Source: Paramesorhizobium endophyticum (lineage in GTDB: Bacteria; Pseudomonadota; Alphaproteobacteria; Rhizobiales; Rhizobiaceae). From it: a DNA stretch of 64,000 nt. The position numbers and the translations under genes were made by a program. Under the pieces are notes generated by a model, which was not told the origin of the DNA, searched no databases, and was given only the letters and a program-made list of their open reading frames with translations. Shown here one piece after another: positions 47,163 to 57,073 of the stretch (within the stretch, counting starts at the first letter, position 1; the number at the start of each line of letters is the position of its first letter). The stretch covers positions 1 through 64,000 of the forward strand of contig NZ_BMHH01000002.1 of assembly GCF_014640615.1 (NCBI RefSeq), read 5' to 3'.

Positions 47163-48197
47163 ATGCACTATCGTCCGCTGGGCCGTACCGGCATTAGGGT
47201 CAGTCCCTGGTGCCTGGGCGCGATGATGTTCGGAAAGATCGCCAATGCCGATCATGACGAATGCGTCCGCATGATCCACAAAGCCCTCGATTTCGGCATC
47301 AATTTCATCGACACCGCCGACGCTTACAGCCAGGGCGAGTCCGAGGAGATTGTCGGCAAGGCGCTGAAAGGGCGCAGGGACAATGTCGTGCTCGCCACCA
47401 AGGCCTTCCTGCCGATGGGCGACGATCCGAACAGCCAGGGCGGCTCGCGCCGCTGGATTACCCGCGCGGTCGAGGATTCGCTGCGCCGCCTTCAGACAGA
47501 TTATATCGATGTCTATCAGGTCCACCGGCCTGCGCCGGATACGGACATCGAGGAAACTCTCTCGGTGCTGACAGACCTTATGCGCGCGGGCAAGGTGCGC
47601 GCCATCGGTTCCTCCACCTTCCCAGCCGCCGATATCGTGGAAGCGCAATGGGTGGCCGAACGCCGTGGCATCGCGCGCTTCCGCACCGAGCAGCCGCCAT
47701 ATTCGATCCTGAACCGGGCGATCGAGCGCGAGGTGCTTCCCGCCTGCCAGCGCTACGGCATGGGCGTGATGGCGTGGAGCCCGCTCGCCAAGGGCATGCT
47801 CACGGGCAAATACCGCAAGGGCGCGCCGCAGCCGGACTCGCTGCGTGTTAGGTTCATGCCGAAGGCCATGTCGGACGAGGGGAGCCTCGATGCGGTAGAG
47901 CAGCTTATCCCGCTGGCGGAAAGCGCTGGCATGTCGTTGATGCACATGGCGCTGGCCTTCGTCACATCGCACCCTGCCATTACCGCGGCGATCATCGGCC
48001 CACGCACGATGGAGCAGCTTGACGGTCTGCTTGCCGGGGCAGGGGTGGCGCTCTCCGATGAAATCCTCGACCGGATCGATGAGATCGTCCCGCCTGGCGT
48101 CGATGTTGCCCCACTGGACCGCGCGGCCTATATCCCGCCGTCGATTGCCGATGTGTCGCAACGGCGCAGGCCGGTGTCGGAGAGGGTGGTGGGATGA
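47163..48197 (+). CDS. Aldo/keto reductase
   Basis: 344-residue NAD(P)H-dependent oxidoreductase with a TIM-barrel fold. The catalytic tetrad is complete: Asp50 and Tyr55 (IDTADAY), Lys80 (LATKAF) and His121 (YQVHRP). The C-terminal cofactor-binding region includes ITAAIIGPRTMEQLDG. It resembles the YajO/Tas-like or AKR11/AKR12 branch that acts on small aldehydes or ketones; the natural substrate is unknown. Control by the divergent TetR gene suggests induction by a toxic carbonyl or aromatic compound (inference). AAGGAGAATTCGC precedes the ATG. Confidence 0.92.
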   Translation: MHYRPLGRTGIRVSPWCLGAMMFGKIANADHDECVRMIHKALDFGINFIDTADAYSQGESEEIVGKALKGRRDNVVLATKAFLPMGDDPNSQGGSRRWITRAVEDSLRRLQTDYIDVYQVHRPAPDTDIEETLSVLTDLMRAGKVRAIGSSTFPAADIVEAQWVAERRGIARFRTEQPPYSILNRAIEREVLPACQRYGMGVMAWSPLAKGMLTGKYRKGAPQPDSLRVRFMPKAMSDEGSLDAVEQLIPLAESAGMSLMHMALAFVTSHPAITAAIIGPRTMEQLDGLLAGAGVALSDEILDRIDEIVPPGVDVAPLDRAAYIPPSIADVSQRRRPVSERVVG

Positions 48198-48262
48198 GAG
48201 TCAAATAAGATCACTGGCCGGGCAGCGGGTGCGCTCGCACCCAGCTAAACCAACGATCCCAA

Positions 48263-48292
48263 CAAAAAAGCCCGGGCACTGCCGGGCTTTTC
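48263..48292. terminator. Bidirectional terminator
   Basis: AAAAGCCCGG (48266-48275) pairs with CCGGGCTTTT (48282-48291) around GCACTG, with A residues before and T residues after. It lies between the convergent reductase and ndvA genes and can stop both. Confidence 0.85.
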
Positions 48293-48315
48293 CACATTCA
48301 TCAAGCAGATCCTAC

Positions 48316-50097
48316 TTACGCCGCCGCGCCCTTCAGCGGAAAGGGCGTCACATTGCTCTTCTCCGCCGTGTCCTCGGCCAGCAGACCGCCGGCGCGGAGC
48401 AGGGAGGCGAAGCGGCCGTTCTGGGCGGCGAGCTCGTCGAATTTACCGGCCTCGATCAGATGGCCCTTGTCGAGGAAGAGCACGAGATCGGCATTGCGCA
48501 CCGTCGAAAGCCGGTGGGCGATGATGAAGGTGGTGCGATTGCTGGAAAGCTCGTCAATCGCATTCTTCACCTGCGCCTCGGTTTCGACGTCAAGCGCGCT
48601 GGTCGCCTCGTCCAGCACCAGGATCGGTGCGTTCTTCAACACCGCGCGGGCAATCGCCAGCCGCTGCCGTTCGCCGCCCGAAAGCTGTGAGCCCCGCTCG
48701 CCGACAACCGTGTCGTAGCCAGCGCTCTTCGAGAGGATGAACTCATGCGCTGCAGCGGCGCGAGCGGCTGCATGCACGTCTTCATTAGAGGCGTCAGCGC
48801 GGCCGATGCGGATATTGTCCTCGATCGAGCGGTTGAACATGCCTGCATCCTGGAAGACGGTCGCGATGGCATGGCGCAGCGAATGGCGGCTGATCTCGCG
48901 GGTATCGATGCCGTCGATGAGGATGCGGCCGCGCTGCGGGTCATAGACGCGCTGCAAAAGGTTGATGAGCGTCGTCTTGCCGGCGCCCGTCGGGCCGACG
49001 ATGGCGATGGTCTGCCCGGCCTTGGCCTCGAAGGACACGTCATAGACGCCCTGGCCCGAATTGGCGAACTCGAAGGTCACATTGTCGAAGACGATGTTGC
49101 CTTCCACATGTTCGAGCGAGCGGACGGAGGCGGGCTCCTGCCGGTCGGCGGTGGAATCCTCCATCTCGAAGAACTCTTCCAGCTTGGCGCGAGCCGTCAC
49201 CGTCTGGTTGACGAAATTGCTGACCTGGTCGAGACGGGCGATCATGAGCTGGGCAAAGCCGATAAAGGCCACCACTTCGCCGACGCGCAACTCGCCCTTG
49301 GTGACGAGATAAGCGCCCAGCAAGAGCACGATCACCATGGAAATAGTCGACGCCATACGGTTGAGGCCGCTGGCGAGCGCCCACCAGTTCAAAACCGGGT
49401 TCTGCGCCTGCAGGAGGCGGTCGGTGAACTGCTGCAGCGAGCGGGCTTCCTCGGTGATGCGGTTATAGCTCTGCAGCACGGCGACATTGCTGATCGAGTC
49501 GCTGACATGCTCGAAGACCTTGTGATGGTGGCGCTCGACGGCAGCCTGCCCATCCTTGGTCTTGCGGGTGACGAGCTGGCCGATCATCACATAGATGACG
49601 CCGAGCACGATGAGCACCAGCGACAGGCGCAGGTCCATCTGCATCGCGGTCGGCACGAGGATGGCGAGGCCCACGACCGTCGAAAGGTGATTGCGCAGGA
49701 ACTCGAGCCACAGGGTAAACAGAGTTTCCGTGGCGCGCAGCAGCGTATGCAGCGCATTCGACGTGCCGCGCTGGTGGTGCCAGGAAAGCGGCATGGTGAT
49801 GACGCGCTCGAAGGAATCCGAGAGAACGCCCAGCCGCCGCTTGTGCGCCAGCCGGTCCGCGCCGCGGGCCACCAGCACCACGGCGATGATGTTGAACGCG
49901 CCGAGGCCGGCCCACATCGCCAGCGTCGGCAGGATCGCGGTCTTGTCGGATATGGAATCGATCACGCGCCCGAAGAGGATCGGCTCGGCCACCATAACGC
50001 CAGCAAGGACGATGTTGGCCACGCAAAGGAGCACGGTCGCCGACTTATCGGCTCCGAGATACCGCAGCGATCTCCAGTAAATGCTCAGCAAGGACAA
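48316..50097 (-). CDS. ndvA: Cyclic beta-1,2-glucan ABC exporter (NdvA/ChvA/Cgt family)
   Basis: Fused permease-ATPase that exports cyclic beta-1,2-glucan to the periplasm, needed for osmoadaptation and host interaction in rhizobia, Agrobacterium and Brucella. About six transmembrane helices in residues 15-290 (DQPILFGR-like AEPILFGRVIDSISDKTAIL; RKTKDGQAAVERHHHKVFEH), then the nucleotide-binding domain: Walker A GPTGAGKTT, signature LSGGERQRLAIARA, Walker B ILVLDEATSALD. I chose TTG at 50097, which gives MSLLSIYWRSLRYLGA as in the family and has GGAG 7 bases before it. ATG at 50145 would add 16 unfamiliar residues. The beta-glucan synthase gene (ndvB/cgs) is not nearby, which is usual. Confidence 0.92.
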   Translation of the reverse strand: MSLLSIYWRSLRYLGADKSATVLLCVANIVLAGVMVAEPILFGRVIDSISDKTAILPTLAMWAGLGAFNIIAVVLVARGADRLAHKRRLGVLSDSFERVITMPLSWHHQRGTSNALHTLLRATETLFTLWLEFLRNHLSTVVGLAILVPTAMQMDLRLSLVLIVLGVIYVMIGQLVTRKTKDGQAAVERHHHKVFEHVSDSISNVAVLQSYNRITEEARSLQQFTDRLLQAQNPVLNWWALASGLNRMASTISMVIVLLLGAYLVTKGELRVGEVVAFIGFAQLMIARLDQVSNFVNQTVTARAKLEEFFEMEDSTADRQEPASVRSLEHVEGNIVFDNVTFEFANSGQGVYDVSFEAKAGQTIAIVGPTGAGKTTLINLLQRVYDPQRGRILIDGIDTREISRHSLRHAIATVFQDAGMFNRSIEDNIRIGRADASNEDVHAAARAAAAHEFILSKSAGYDTVVGERGSQLSGGERQRLAIARAVLKNAPILVLDEATSALDVETEAQVKNAIDELSSNRTTFIIAHRLSTVRNADLVLFLDKGHLIEAGKFDELAAQNGRFASLLRAGGLLAEDTAEKSNVTPFPLKGAAA

Positions 50098-50446
50098 TGT
50101 GCCACTCCAACCGTTAGAGGGTAATCCCGGCGCAAAAAGCGTCATGATATTCCACTGGAATAGGTAGTGGCGGTCTCGCTATTAATGAAACCATAATTTG
50201 CTACGCCCTGTAACTGGCCGTGATCAAAGGACTTTTTCCATCCCGCTGACACTTTGCATCAACATTCTTTACATCGCGTGAGGACCCGCCGCAAGAAGCG
50301 AAACGAGCCTTGGTTTACGCGCACGGGCCTTGCGGTTGGAGCACGAAAGGTTCTAGAGCATGATCCCAAAAGGTTGCAGACTTTTTGGACAAGATCATGC
50401 GGCTAAACAAAAAGTAGGCGATAACGAGCATGGATATCGGAAAAAC
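50098..50446. other. Divergent gap between ndvA and the pseudouridine synthase gene
   Basis: No gene is seen in this stretch of about 300-350 bases. It contains a small palindrome ATTCCACTGGAAT (50151-50163) next to the alternative ndvA start and a RIME-like palindrome at 50358-50400. I could not pick a convincing promoter for either gene. Confidence 0.5.
50358..50400. repeat. RIME-like palindrome, full-length copy
   Basis: Outer stem GCATGATC (50358-50365) with GATCATGC (50393-50400), inner stem CCAAAAGGT / ACTTTTTGG around TGCAG. It is the most intact member of the family in this window. It lies 46 bases before the pseudouridine synthase start. Confidence 0.75.
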
Positions 50447-51430
50447 ATGGCAGGCGTAGAGCAAAAGACGGTGGAAGCGGGCGAGACGGGCATGCGGCTC
50501 GACCGCTGGTTCAAGGTGCATTATCCGGGGCTGGGCTTCGGCCATCTCCAGAAGCTGCTGCGCTCGGGCCAGATCCGGGTCGATGGCGGACGCGCCAAGG
50601 CCGACACGCGCATTCAGCCAGGCCAGACCATCCGCATTCCTCCGCTGGGCGTCGATGAGAAAGCCCCCGGGCCGCTGACGGGCCGCACCATCCGCAATCA
50701 GGGTGATGCGGACGTTCTGGCGCAGATGCTGCTCTACGAAGACGCGAAGGTCTATGTCTTCAACAAGCCGGCGGGGCTCGCCGTTCAGGGCGGCTCCGGC
50801 GTCACGCGCCATGTCGATGATATGCTCGAGGCCTGGCGCAACAAGAAGGGCGAAAAACCCCGGCTCGTGCACCGTCTCGACCGGGATACCTCGGGCGTGC
50901 TGGTGGTGGCTAAAACGCGGGGCGCGGCGCAGGCTCTGACCAAGGCTTTCCGTGAGCGCGATACGAAGAAAACCTACTGGGCGCTGGTAAAGGGCGTGCC
51001 GCGCAGGCGCGAGGACAAGATTTCCACTTGGCTCGTTCGGGAAACGACGCCTGACGGAGACCGGATGCGCGTTTGCGAGCATGGCGAGCCGGATGCGGAT
51101 CACGCCGTTTCCTTTTATCGCATCGTGGAATCGGCGGGCCGCAATTTGACTTGGGTCGAAATGGAGCCCTATACGGGCCGCACCCATCAATTGCGCGTTC
51201 ATGCCGCTCATATCGGCAATCCCATCATCGGCGACCCCAAATATTTCGAGGCGGACACGAATTGGGATTTCCCCGGCGGCATCCAGAACCGCCTGCATCT
51301 GCACGCCCGCCGCATCCGCATTCCCAACCCCGGCGGCGGCATCATCGACGTCACCGCGCCCCTGCCGCCGCATATGGTGCAAAGCTGGAACCTGCTTGGC
51401 TTCGATGAAGCGACGGCGGAGGCGGAATGA
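50447..51430 (+). CDS. rluC: RluC-type 23S rRNA pseudouridine synthase
   Basis: 327 residues. N-terminal S4 RNA-binding domain (about 15-75, MRLDRWFKVHYPGLGFGHLQ) followed by the RluA-family catalytic domain with the HRLDRDTSG motif carrying the catalytic aspartate, and YTGRTHQLRVHAAHIGNPI near the end. RluC modifies U955, U2504 and U2580 of 23S rRNA in E. coli; a RluD-like specificity cannot be excluded. ATG 50447 is chosen, since upstream in-frame residues derive from the palindrome. The stop overlaps the next gene (ATGA). Confidence 0.88.
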   Translation: MAGVEQKTVEAGETGMRLDRWFKVHYPGLGFGHLQKLLRSGQIRVDGGRAKADTRIQPGQTIRIPPLGVDEKAPGPLTGRTIRNQGDADVLAQMLLYEDAKVYVFNKPAGLAVQGGSGVTRHVDDMLEAWRNKKGEKPRLVHRLDRDTSGVLVVAKTRGAAQALTKAFRERDTKKTYWALVKGVPRRREDKISTWLVRETTPDGDRMRVCEHGEPDADHAVSFYRIVESAGRNLTWVEMEPYTGRTHQLRVHAAHIGNPIIGDPKYFEADTNWDFPGGIQNRLHLHARRIRIPNPGGGIIDVTAPLPPHMVQSWNLLGFDEATAEAE

Positions 51431-52101
51431 TGCGGCTCGTCCTGTTCGATTGCGACGGCACGCTGGTGGACAGCGCGGGCGTCATCCATCGCTGCATGGC
51501 GCGGACCTTCGCCGAAGCGGGACTGGCTGAGCTTCAGGAAGCGGAGACCCGCTCCATCATCGGCCTTTCGCTGGATAATGCCATTGCGAAGCTGCTAAAC
51601 TGCGAGATCGATGCGTCCATCCAGGCACTGACCGCGCGGTATAAATATCATTTCCACGCCATTCGCGATGAGCCGGGCTTTGCCGAACCGTGCTTCCCCG
51701 GCATTGCCGAACTGCTCGCCGATCTCGCGCGCCGCGATGATGTGTGTGTGGGCATGGTGACCGGCAAGTCCCGACGCGGTGTGCAATGGGTGCTGGAAGC
51801 GCACGGCTTCACCAAGCATTTCCTGGTGGTGCGGACGGCGGATGATTGCCCCTCCAAGCCGCACCCGGCCATGGTGCTGGAAGCCTGCTCGGAGGCCGGA
51901 TTCGATCCAAGCGACGCACTGGTCGTCGGTGACGCCATATACGACATGCAGATGGCCCGGGCTGCGGGAGCGCTGGCGGTAGGGGTGTCGTGGGGCTATC
52001 ATACGCCGGAAGCCCTACGCGCCAGCGGAGCACACCAAATACTCGAAACGCCGTCAGACCTTCTGCCAATTCTGGAACGAAAAGAGATGCTCCATGCGTG
52101 A
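51427..52101 (+). CDS. HAD-superfamily phosphatase (Gph-like)
   Basis: 224 residues with all four HAD motifs: motif I FDCDGTLVD (nucleophile Asp), motif II VTGKS, motif III lysine in CPSKPHP, and motif IV VGDAIYDMQMA. The alpha-helical cap between motifs I and II puts it with phosphoglycolate phosphatase-like enzymes; the real substrate may differ. It overlaps rluC by 4 bases and the Atp12-family gene by 8, so the three are translated as a coupled unit. Confidence 0.9.
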   Translation: MMRLVLFDCDGTLVDSAGVIHRCMARTFAEAGLAELQEAETRSIIGLSLDNAIAKLLNCEIDASIQALTARYKYHFHAIRDEPGFAEPCFPGIAELLADLARRDDVCVGMVTGKSRRGVQWVLEAHGFTKHFLVVRTADDCPSKPHPAMVLEACSEAGFDPSDALVVGDAIYDMQMARAAGALAVGVSWGYHTPEALRASGAHQILETPSDLLPILERKEMLHA

Positions 52102-52879
52102 CATTCTGAACGATCTCGAAAGCGGCGAAGGCCCCGATCCCGTCCGCCGCGCGCAGGAAGCGATGAAGACTCCGCTGCCTAAGAGATTTTACAGTGCCGT
52201 CACCGTGGAGGAGCTGGAAGGCGGCTATGGCGTTCATCTCGACGGCAAGCCGGTGCGCACGCCTGGCCGCAGGGCGCTCATCCTGCCCACCCGCGCCGTG
52301 GCACAGATCGTCGCCGACGAGTTCGCCCGACAGGAAAAGGTCATCAACCCCGCGAAAATGCCCGCGACCCGCCTCGCCAACACGGCGGTCGATGGCATTG
52401 CGGAAGACCCGCAGGCGGTGATTGAGGATCTGCTACGCTTTGCCAATTCCGACATGCTGTTCTATCGCGCCGAGGGACCGGAGGCGCTGGTGAAGCGGCA
52501 GGCGGAGCGCTGGGACCCGCTTCTCGATTGGGCCTCCTCGGCACTGGGGGCGCATTTCATCCTCGCCGAGGGCGTCATGCCGGTGGCCCAGCCGCGCGAG
52601 GCGCTGGCGGCCTTCGGCGTCCATGTGAACGGCGTCCGCGATCCCGTTGCGCTGGCCGCGCTCCATACCATGACCACTCTCACCGGCTCGGCCATCCTGG
52701 CGCTCGCCATAGCCAAGGGGCAGATCGGTGCGAAGGAGGGCTGGGATATCGCCCATCTCGATGAGGACTGGACCGTTGAGCACTGGGGCGAAGACGCGGA
52801 AGCGCAGGCCCGGCGCGTCCGGCGCGAAGAGGAAATGATGGCAGCGGCGGCTATGTTTGCCGCAACCTCTTCATCTTGA
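52094..52879 (+). CDS. ATP12-family F1-ATPase assembly chaperone
   Basis: 261 residues matching the Atp12 family, which in mitochondria chaperones the F1 alpha subunit; alphaproteobacterial members are thought to help F1 assembly. Family blocks include PLPKRFYSAVTVEE, LDGKPVRTPGRRALILPT, RLANTAVDGI, LLRFANSDMLFYRA and the EEGWDIAHLDEDWTVEHWGED-type C-terminal region. Starts inside the HAD gene's last codons. A 49-residue small protein follows in the same direction. Confidence 0.9.
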   Translation: MRDILNDLESGEGPDPVRRAQEAMKTPLPKRFYSAVTVEELEGGYGVHLDGKPVRTPGRRALILPTRAVAQIVADEFARQEKVINPAKMPATRLANTAVDGIAEDPQAVIEDLLRFANSDMLFYRAEGPEALVKRQAERWDPLLDWASSALGAHFILAEGVMPVAQPREALAAFGVHVNGVRDPVALAALHTMTTLTGSAILALAIAKGQIGAKEGWDIAHLDEDWTVEHWGEDAEAQARRVRREEEMMAAAAMFAATSSS

Positions 52880-52951
52880 TGTCCTTAAACTGCCCGGTTT
52901 GCTGGGTCAGATCGCGCCCAAGGCTCGAAGGCTCGAACAGAGGAGTGTCCT

Positions 52952-53101
52952 ATGATGTCACGTCCTTACGTCTATCTGACGCTGACCTTTTTCATGGTGC
53001 TGCTTTCGTCGATGCATCCCTTTGGAACCCCGCAGGATGCGGAGACAAAATCGGAAAACCGGGAAGAGTTCGCAAAGGACTTCATATCCAGGGCAAAATA
53101 A
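52952..53101 (+). CDS. 49-residue small membrane or exported protein
   Basis: A short gene with a good ribosome-binding site (AGAGGAGTG, 5-8 bases before the ATG). The product starts MMSRPYVYLTLTFFMVLLSS, a hydrophobic segment suiting a membrane anchor or signal peptide, followed by a charged tail (QDAETKSENREEFAKDFISR). It lies between the Atp12 gene and the terminator at 53124-53160, so it is probably the last gene of that operon. No recognised family. Codon use is as in neighbouring genes. An alternative is a signal peptide cut after SSMHP-type sequence. Confidence 0.6.
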   Translation: MMSRPYVYLTLTFFMVLLSSMHPFGTPQDAETKSENREEFAKDFISRAK

Positions 53102-53123
53102 CCGGTTCCTCCCAAGGTGCCAT

Positions 53124-53160
53124 AAAAAAACCCCGGCGTTTTCCGCCGGGGTTTCTTTTT
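53124..53160. terminator. Bidirectional terminator before glnA
   Basis: AAACCCCGGCG (53128-53138) pairs with CGCCGGGGTTT (53144-53154), flanked by A residues on the left and CTTTTT on the right. It stops transcripts of the Atp12 set (plus) and glnBA (minus). Confidence 0.88.
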
Positions 53161-53176
53161 GGCACTGATCGCAGGA

Positions 53177-54586
53177 TCAGACCGAGTAGTACATGTCGTA
53201 CTCGACCGGATGCGGCGTCGTCTCGTAACGCAGCGTCTCGGCCATCTTCAGCTCGATGAAAGCGTCGATCTGGTCGTCGTCGAACACGCCGCCGGCCTTC
53301 AGGAAGCCGCGATCCTTGTCGAGGCTCTGCAGCGCCTCGCGGAGCGAACCGCAGACGGTCGGAATCTTCTTCAGTTCCTTCGCCGGCAGGTCGTAGAGAT
53401 CCTTGTCCATGGCCTGGCCCGGATGGATCTTGTTCTTGATGCCGTCGAGGCCGGCCATCAGCAGCGCGGCGAAAGCGAGATACGGATTGGCCGACGGGTC
53501 GGGGAAGCGGATTTCCACGCGCTTCGCCTTCGGCGAGGAGCCGAACGGAATACGGCAGGAAGCCGAGCGGTTGCGCGCCGAATAGGCCAGCAGCACGGGC
53601 GCCTCATAGCCCGGAACCAGACGCTTGTAGGAGTTGGTCGACGGGTTGGTGAAGGCGTTGATCGCCTTGGCATGCTTGATGATGCCGCCGATGAAGAACA
53701 GGCAATTCTCGGAAAGGCCGGCATATTCATTGCCCGCGAAGGTCGGCTTGCCGTCCTTCCAGATCGACATATGAACGTGCATGCCCGAGCCGTTGTCGCC
53801 GAAGATCGGCTTCGGCATGAAGGTCGCGGTCTTGCCATAGGCGTTGGCGACCTGATGCACGACGTACTTGTAGATCTGCATCTTGTCGGCGTTGCGGACC
53901 AGCGTGTCGAACTTGACGCCCAGCTCATGCTGCGCGGCGGCCACTTCGTGGTGATGCTTCTCGACGGTGACGCCCATCTCGGTCAGCACGGAGAGCATTT
54001 CCGAGCGCATGTCCTGCGCGCTGTCGACCGGCGGAACCGGGAAATAGCCGCCCTTGACGCGCGGACGGTGGCCGAGATTGCCCGTCTCGTAATCGGTGTC
54101 GTCGTTGGACGGCAGTTCGGAAGAGTCGAGCTTGAAGCCGGTATTGTAGGGATCGACCTTGTACTTCACATCGTCGAAGACGAAGAATTCGGCTTCCGGG
54201 CCGACGAAGATCGTGTCGCCGATGCCGAGCGACTTCAAATAGGCTTCGGCCTTCTTGGCGGTCGTGCGCGGGTCGCGATTATAGGCCTCGCCGGAGACCG
54301 GGTCGAGGATGTCGCACATGACGACCATGGTCGACTGCGCGAAGAACGGATCGATATGGGCGGTCTCGACATCGGGCATCAGCACCATGTCGGATTCGTT
54401 GATCGCCTTCCAGCCGGCGATCGAGGAGCCGTCGAACATCACGCCGTCAACGAACATGTCCTCATCGACGACGCACACATCCATCGTCACATGCTGGAGC
54501 TTGCCCTTGGGGTCCGTGAAGCGGAGATCGACGAACTTTACGTCGTTGTCCTTGATCTGTTTCAGAATGTCATTTGCAGTCGTCAT
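53177..54586 (-). CDS. glnA: Glutamine synthetase type I
   Basis: 469 residues; makes glutamine from glutamate, ammonia and ATP, as a dodecamer. Seen motifs: [17 protein letters not shown], the EAEFF metal ligand block, the [13 protein letters not shown] segment, the ATP-binding [15 protein letters not shown] region, NRSASCRIP, and the adenylylation loop [10 protein letters not shown] with Tyr398 (Tyr397 in E. coli numbering). So it is the GSI-beta form regulated by GlnE. It lies 58 bases downstream of glnB on the same strand, forming glnBA. Confidence 0.98.
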   Translation of the reverse strand: MTTANDILKQIKDNDVKFVDLRFTDPKGKLQHVTMDVCVVDEDMFVDGVMFDGSSIAGWKAINESDMVLMPDVETAHIDPFFAQSTMVVMCDILDPVSGEAYNRDPRTTAKKAEAYLKSLGIGDTIFVGPEAEFFVFDDVKYKVDPYNTGFKLDSSELPSNDDTDYETGNLGHRPRVKGGYFPVPPVDSAQDMRSEMLSVLTEMGVTVEKHHHEVAAAQHELGVKFDTLVRNADKMQIYKYVVHQVANAYGKTATFMPKPIFGDNGSGMHVHMSIWKDGKPTFAGNEYAGLSENCLFFIGGIIKHAKAINAFTNPSTNSYKRLVPGYEAPVLLAYSARNRSASCRIPFGSSPKAKRVEIRFPDPSANPYLAFAALLMAGLDGIKNKIHPGQAMDKDLYDLPAKELKKIPTVCGSLREALQSLDKDRGFLKAGGVFDDDQIDAFIELKMAETLRYETTPHPVEYDMYYSV

Positions 54587-54644
54587 TTCGATTTTTCCTC
54601 AATTCACACGACATTGCGACGATGGATGATGGGGGAACCCCAAG

Positions 54645-55160
<516 letters not shown>

Positions 55161-55263
55161 TCATTGCCCGGCGCGCATTATGCCTCGTCTCGCGCGCACT
55201 AAGCGGCGCGAAACTGGGCAAAAGATAGGCAATATGCAAAACGAATAGTCATGGAGTGCCCCG

Positions 55264-56769
55264 ATGCACGCGCTTTTGACCCCGCAGGAAATGGCAGAGG
55301 CCGACCGGCTGACGATGAACGAGGGCCCGCTTGACGGCTACGGCCTGATGAAAAACGCCGGCGCGGCCATTGCAGGTGCCGTGCTGAAGCGGTTTCCGGA
55401 TGCCGGTCGCATCGCCGTGCTTTGCGGACCGGGAAATAATGGCGGGGATGGTTATGTGGCGGCCCGGCTGTTGCGGGAGGCCGGGCTCTCCGTTCGCTGC
55501 TACCGAAGCGCGGCGCCGCGCGAGGGCAGCGACGCATTCCTCGCCGCGCGCGATTATTTGGGGCCGGTGCATCCTCTAGAGGATTTCGCTGTGGGCAATT
55601 GCGATCTCGTCATCGACGCGCTCTATGGCGCCGGGCTGTCACGTCCGGTGGAAGGGATAGAGCGGTCGATCATCGAGGCTGTGAACGATGCCCGCCTGCC
55701 GGTGGTGGCGGTGGATCTGCCGAGCGGCGTTTCCGGGGAGGGCGGGGCGATATTGGGCGCGGGCTTCAATGCCATGCTCACGGTCACCTTCTTCCGCAAG
55801 AAGCCCGGCCACCTGCTGCTGCCGGGGCGCGAGCGCTGTGGCGAGGTGTTGGTCGCCGATATCGGCATCAAGGATAGCGTGCTTGAGAAAATCGCGCCGC
55901 GCTGCTTTGAGAACACGCCCGATCTCTGGCGCGGGGATTTTCCGAAATTGGCCGACGCCACGCACAAATACCGGCGCGGGCATGTGGCCGTGTTTTCAGG
56001 CGGCCTTACGGCAACAGGCGCGGCGCGGCTTTCGGCGCGGGCAGCGGCGCGCATTGGGGCAGGGGCGGTCACGCTTCTCTCTCCGCCGGATGCGCTCATC
56101 GTCAACGCCGCGCACCTGACCAGCATCATGCTGCGCAAGATGGAAGGCGATCCGGCTGACCTCTCCTTCATCCGCGAGCGCAAGGTTGCCGCCGCCGTGC
56201 TGGGACCCGGTTTCGGCGACATGGCGCACATTCGCACCCTAGCGCCAAGCCTGCTTGACAAGCGCCAGACGGGCGATGGCTTCCGCGGACTGGTGCTGGA
56301 TGCCGATGGGTTGACCGCATTCGAGGGCGATCCCGATCTTCTGTTCCACGCTTCAGCCGCAACGGATGCCAATGCGCTGGTGCTGACGCCGCATGAAGGC
56401 GAGTTCCGCCGCCTGTTACCCGACATCGCCGATGACACGGCATTCTCGAAACTGGAAAAGGCGAGGGCGGCGGCAAAACGCGCCAATGCGGTGGTAATCT
56501 ACAAAGGCCCCGACACCGTCATCGCCTCACCCGATGGCCGCGCGGCGATCAACATCAACGGCACGCCGCTGCTGGCGACGGCAGGATCGGGCGACGTGCT
56601 GGCAGGCATGATTGCCGGCCTCGTCGCGCAAGCCATGCCAGCCTTTGAGGCCGCCACCGCCGCCGTCTGGCTCCACTCCGCCTCGGCCAGACGCTTCGGC
56701 CCGGGGCTGATCGCGGAGGATTTGCCGGAGATGTTGGTGGGGGTGTTGGGGACGTTGAAGGTGATGTGA
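55264..56769 (+). CDS. nnr: Bifunctional NAD(P)H-hydrate epimerase/dehydratase
   Basis: 501-residue repair enzyme for damaged NADH and NADPH. N-terminal YjeF_N epimerase domain (about 1-215) with GPGNNGGDGYVAARLL and DALYGAGLSRPVEG; C-terminal ribokinase-like ADP/ATP-dependent dehydratase (about 225-495) with LGPGFGD, LDADGL and TAGSGDVLAGMIAG. The fused form is standard in bacteria. ATG 55264 has ATGGAGTGCCCCG before it. It diverges from glnB. Confidence 0.95.
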   Translation: MHALLTPQEMAEADRLTMNEGPLDGYGLMKNAGAAIAGAVLKRFPDAGRIAVLCGPGNNGGDGYVAARLLREAGLSVRCYRSAAPREGSDAFLAARDYLGPVHPLEDFAVGNCDLVIDALYGAGLSRPVEGIERSIIEAVNDARLPVVAVDLPSGVSGEGGAILGAGFNAMLTVTFFRKKPGHLLLPGRERCGEVLVADIGIKDSVLEKIAPRCFENTPDLWRGDFPKLADATHKYRRGHVAVFSGGLTATGAARLSARAAARIGAGAVTLLSPPDALIVNAAHLTSIMLRKMEGDPADLSFIRERKVAAAVLGPGFGDMAHIRTLAPSLLDKRQTGDGFRGLVLDADGLTAFEGDPDLLFHASAATDANALVLTPHEGEFRRLLPDIADDTAFSKLEKARAAAKRANAVVIYKGPDTVIASPDGRAAININGTPLLATAGSGDVLAGMIAGLVAQAMPAFEAATAAVWLHSASARRFGPGLIAEDLPEMLVGVLGTLKVM

Positions 56770-57073
56770 ATAACGGCAGAAAGCTCTATGAGATAGCGCT
56801 GTTCCGCAGAACTGGATAGGCTCGCGCCTCCTTCCCCCTTGCGGGGAAGGTGCCCGCGTCAGCGGGCGGATGGGGGTGGTGACGTTTGCGCTTGCTTCGA
56901 AGACCGTGGCGCAAACGTCACCACCCCCACCCGACCCTTCGGGCCACCCTCCCCGCAAGGGGGAGGGAAGGTGCGAACCCGCCAGCGGCTTCGCTAAAAT
57001 TCGTATTTCCGTATAAAAACAATCACTTACTTAAATTCACTGAATCAATCCGCCAACAACCTTCATTGTAACC
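56770..57073. repeat. Palindromic element after nnr
   Basis: A 304-base gap without genes. At its centre TGGGGGTGGTGACGTTTGCG (56871-56890) is matched by its perfect 20-bp reverse complement (56910-56929), with a 19-base loop. Outside this, GCCTCCTTCCCCCTTGCGGG (56826-56845) pairs roughly with CCCTCCCCGCAAGGGGGAGG (56947-56966). The fold would be about 140 bases long. Similar C/G-rich text appears at 7063-7087. Typical of dispersed rhizobial palindromes; it separates two convergent genes and may terminate both. Confidence 0.7.
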
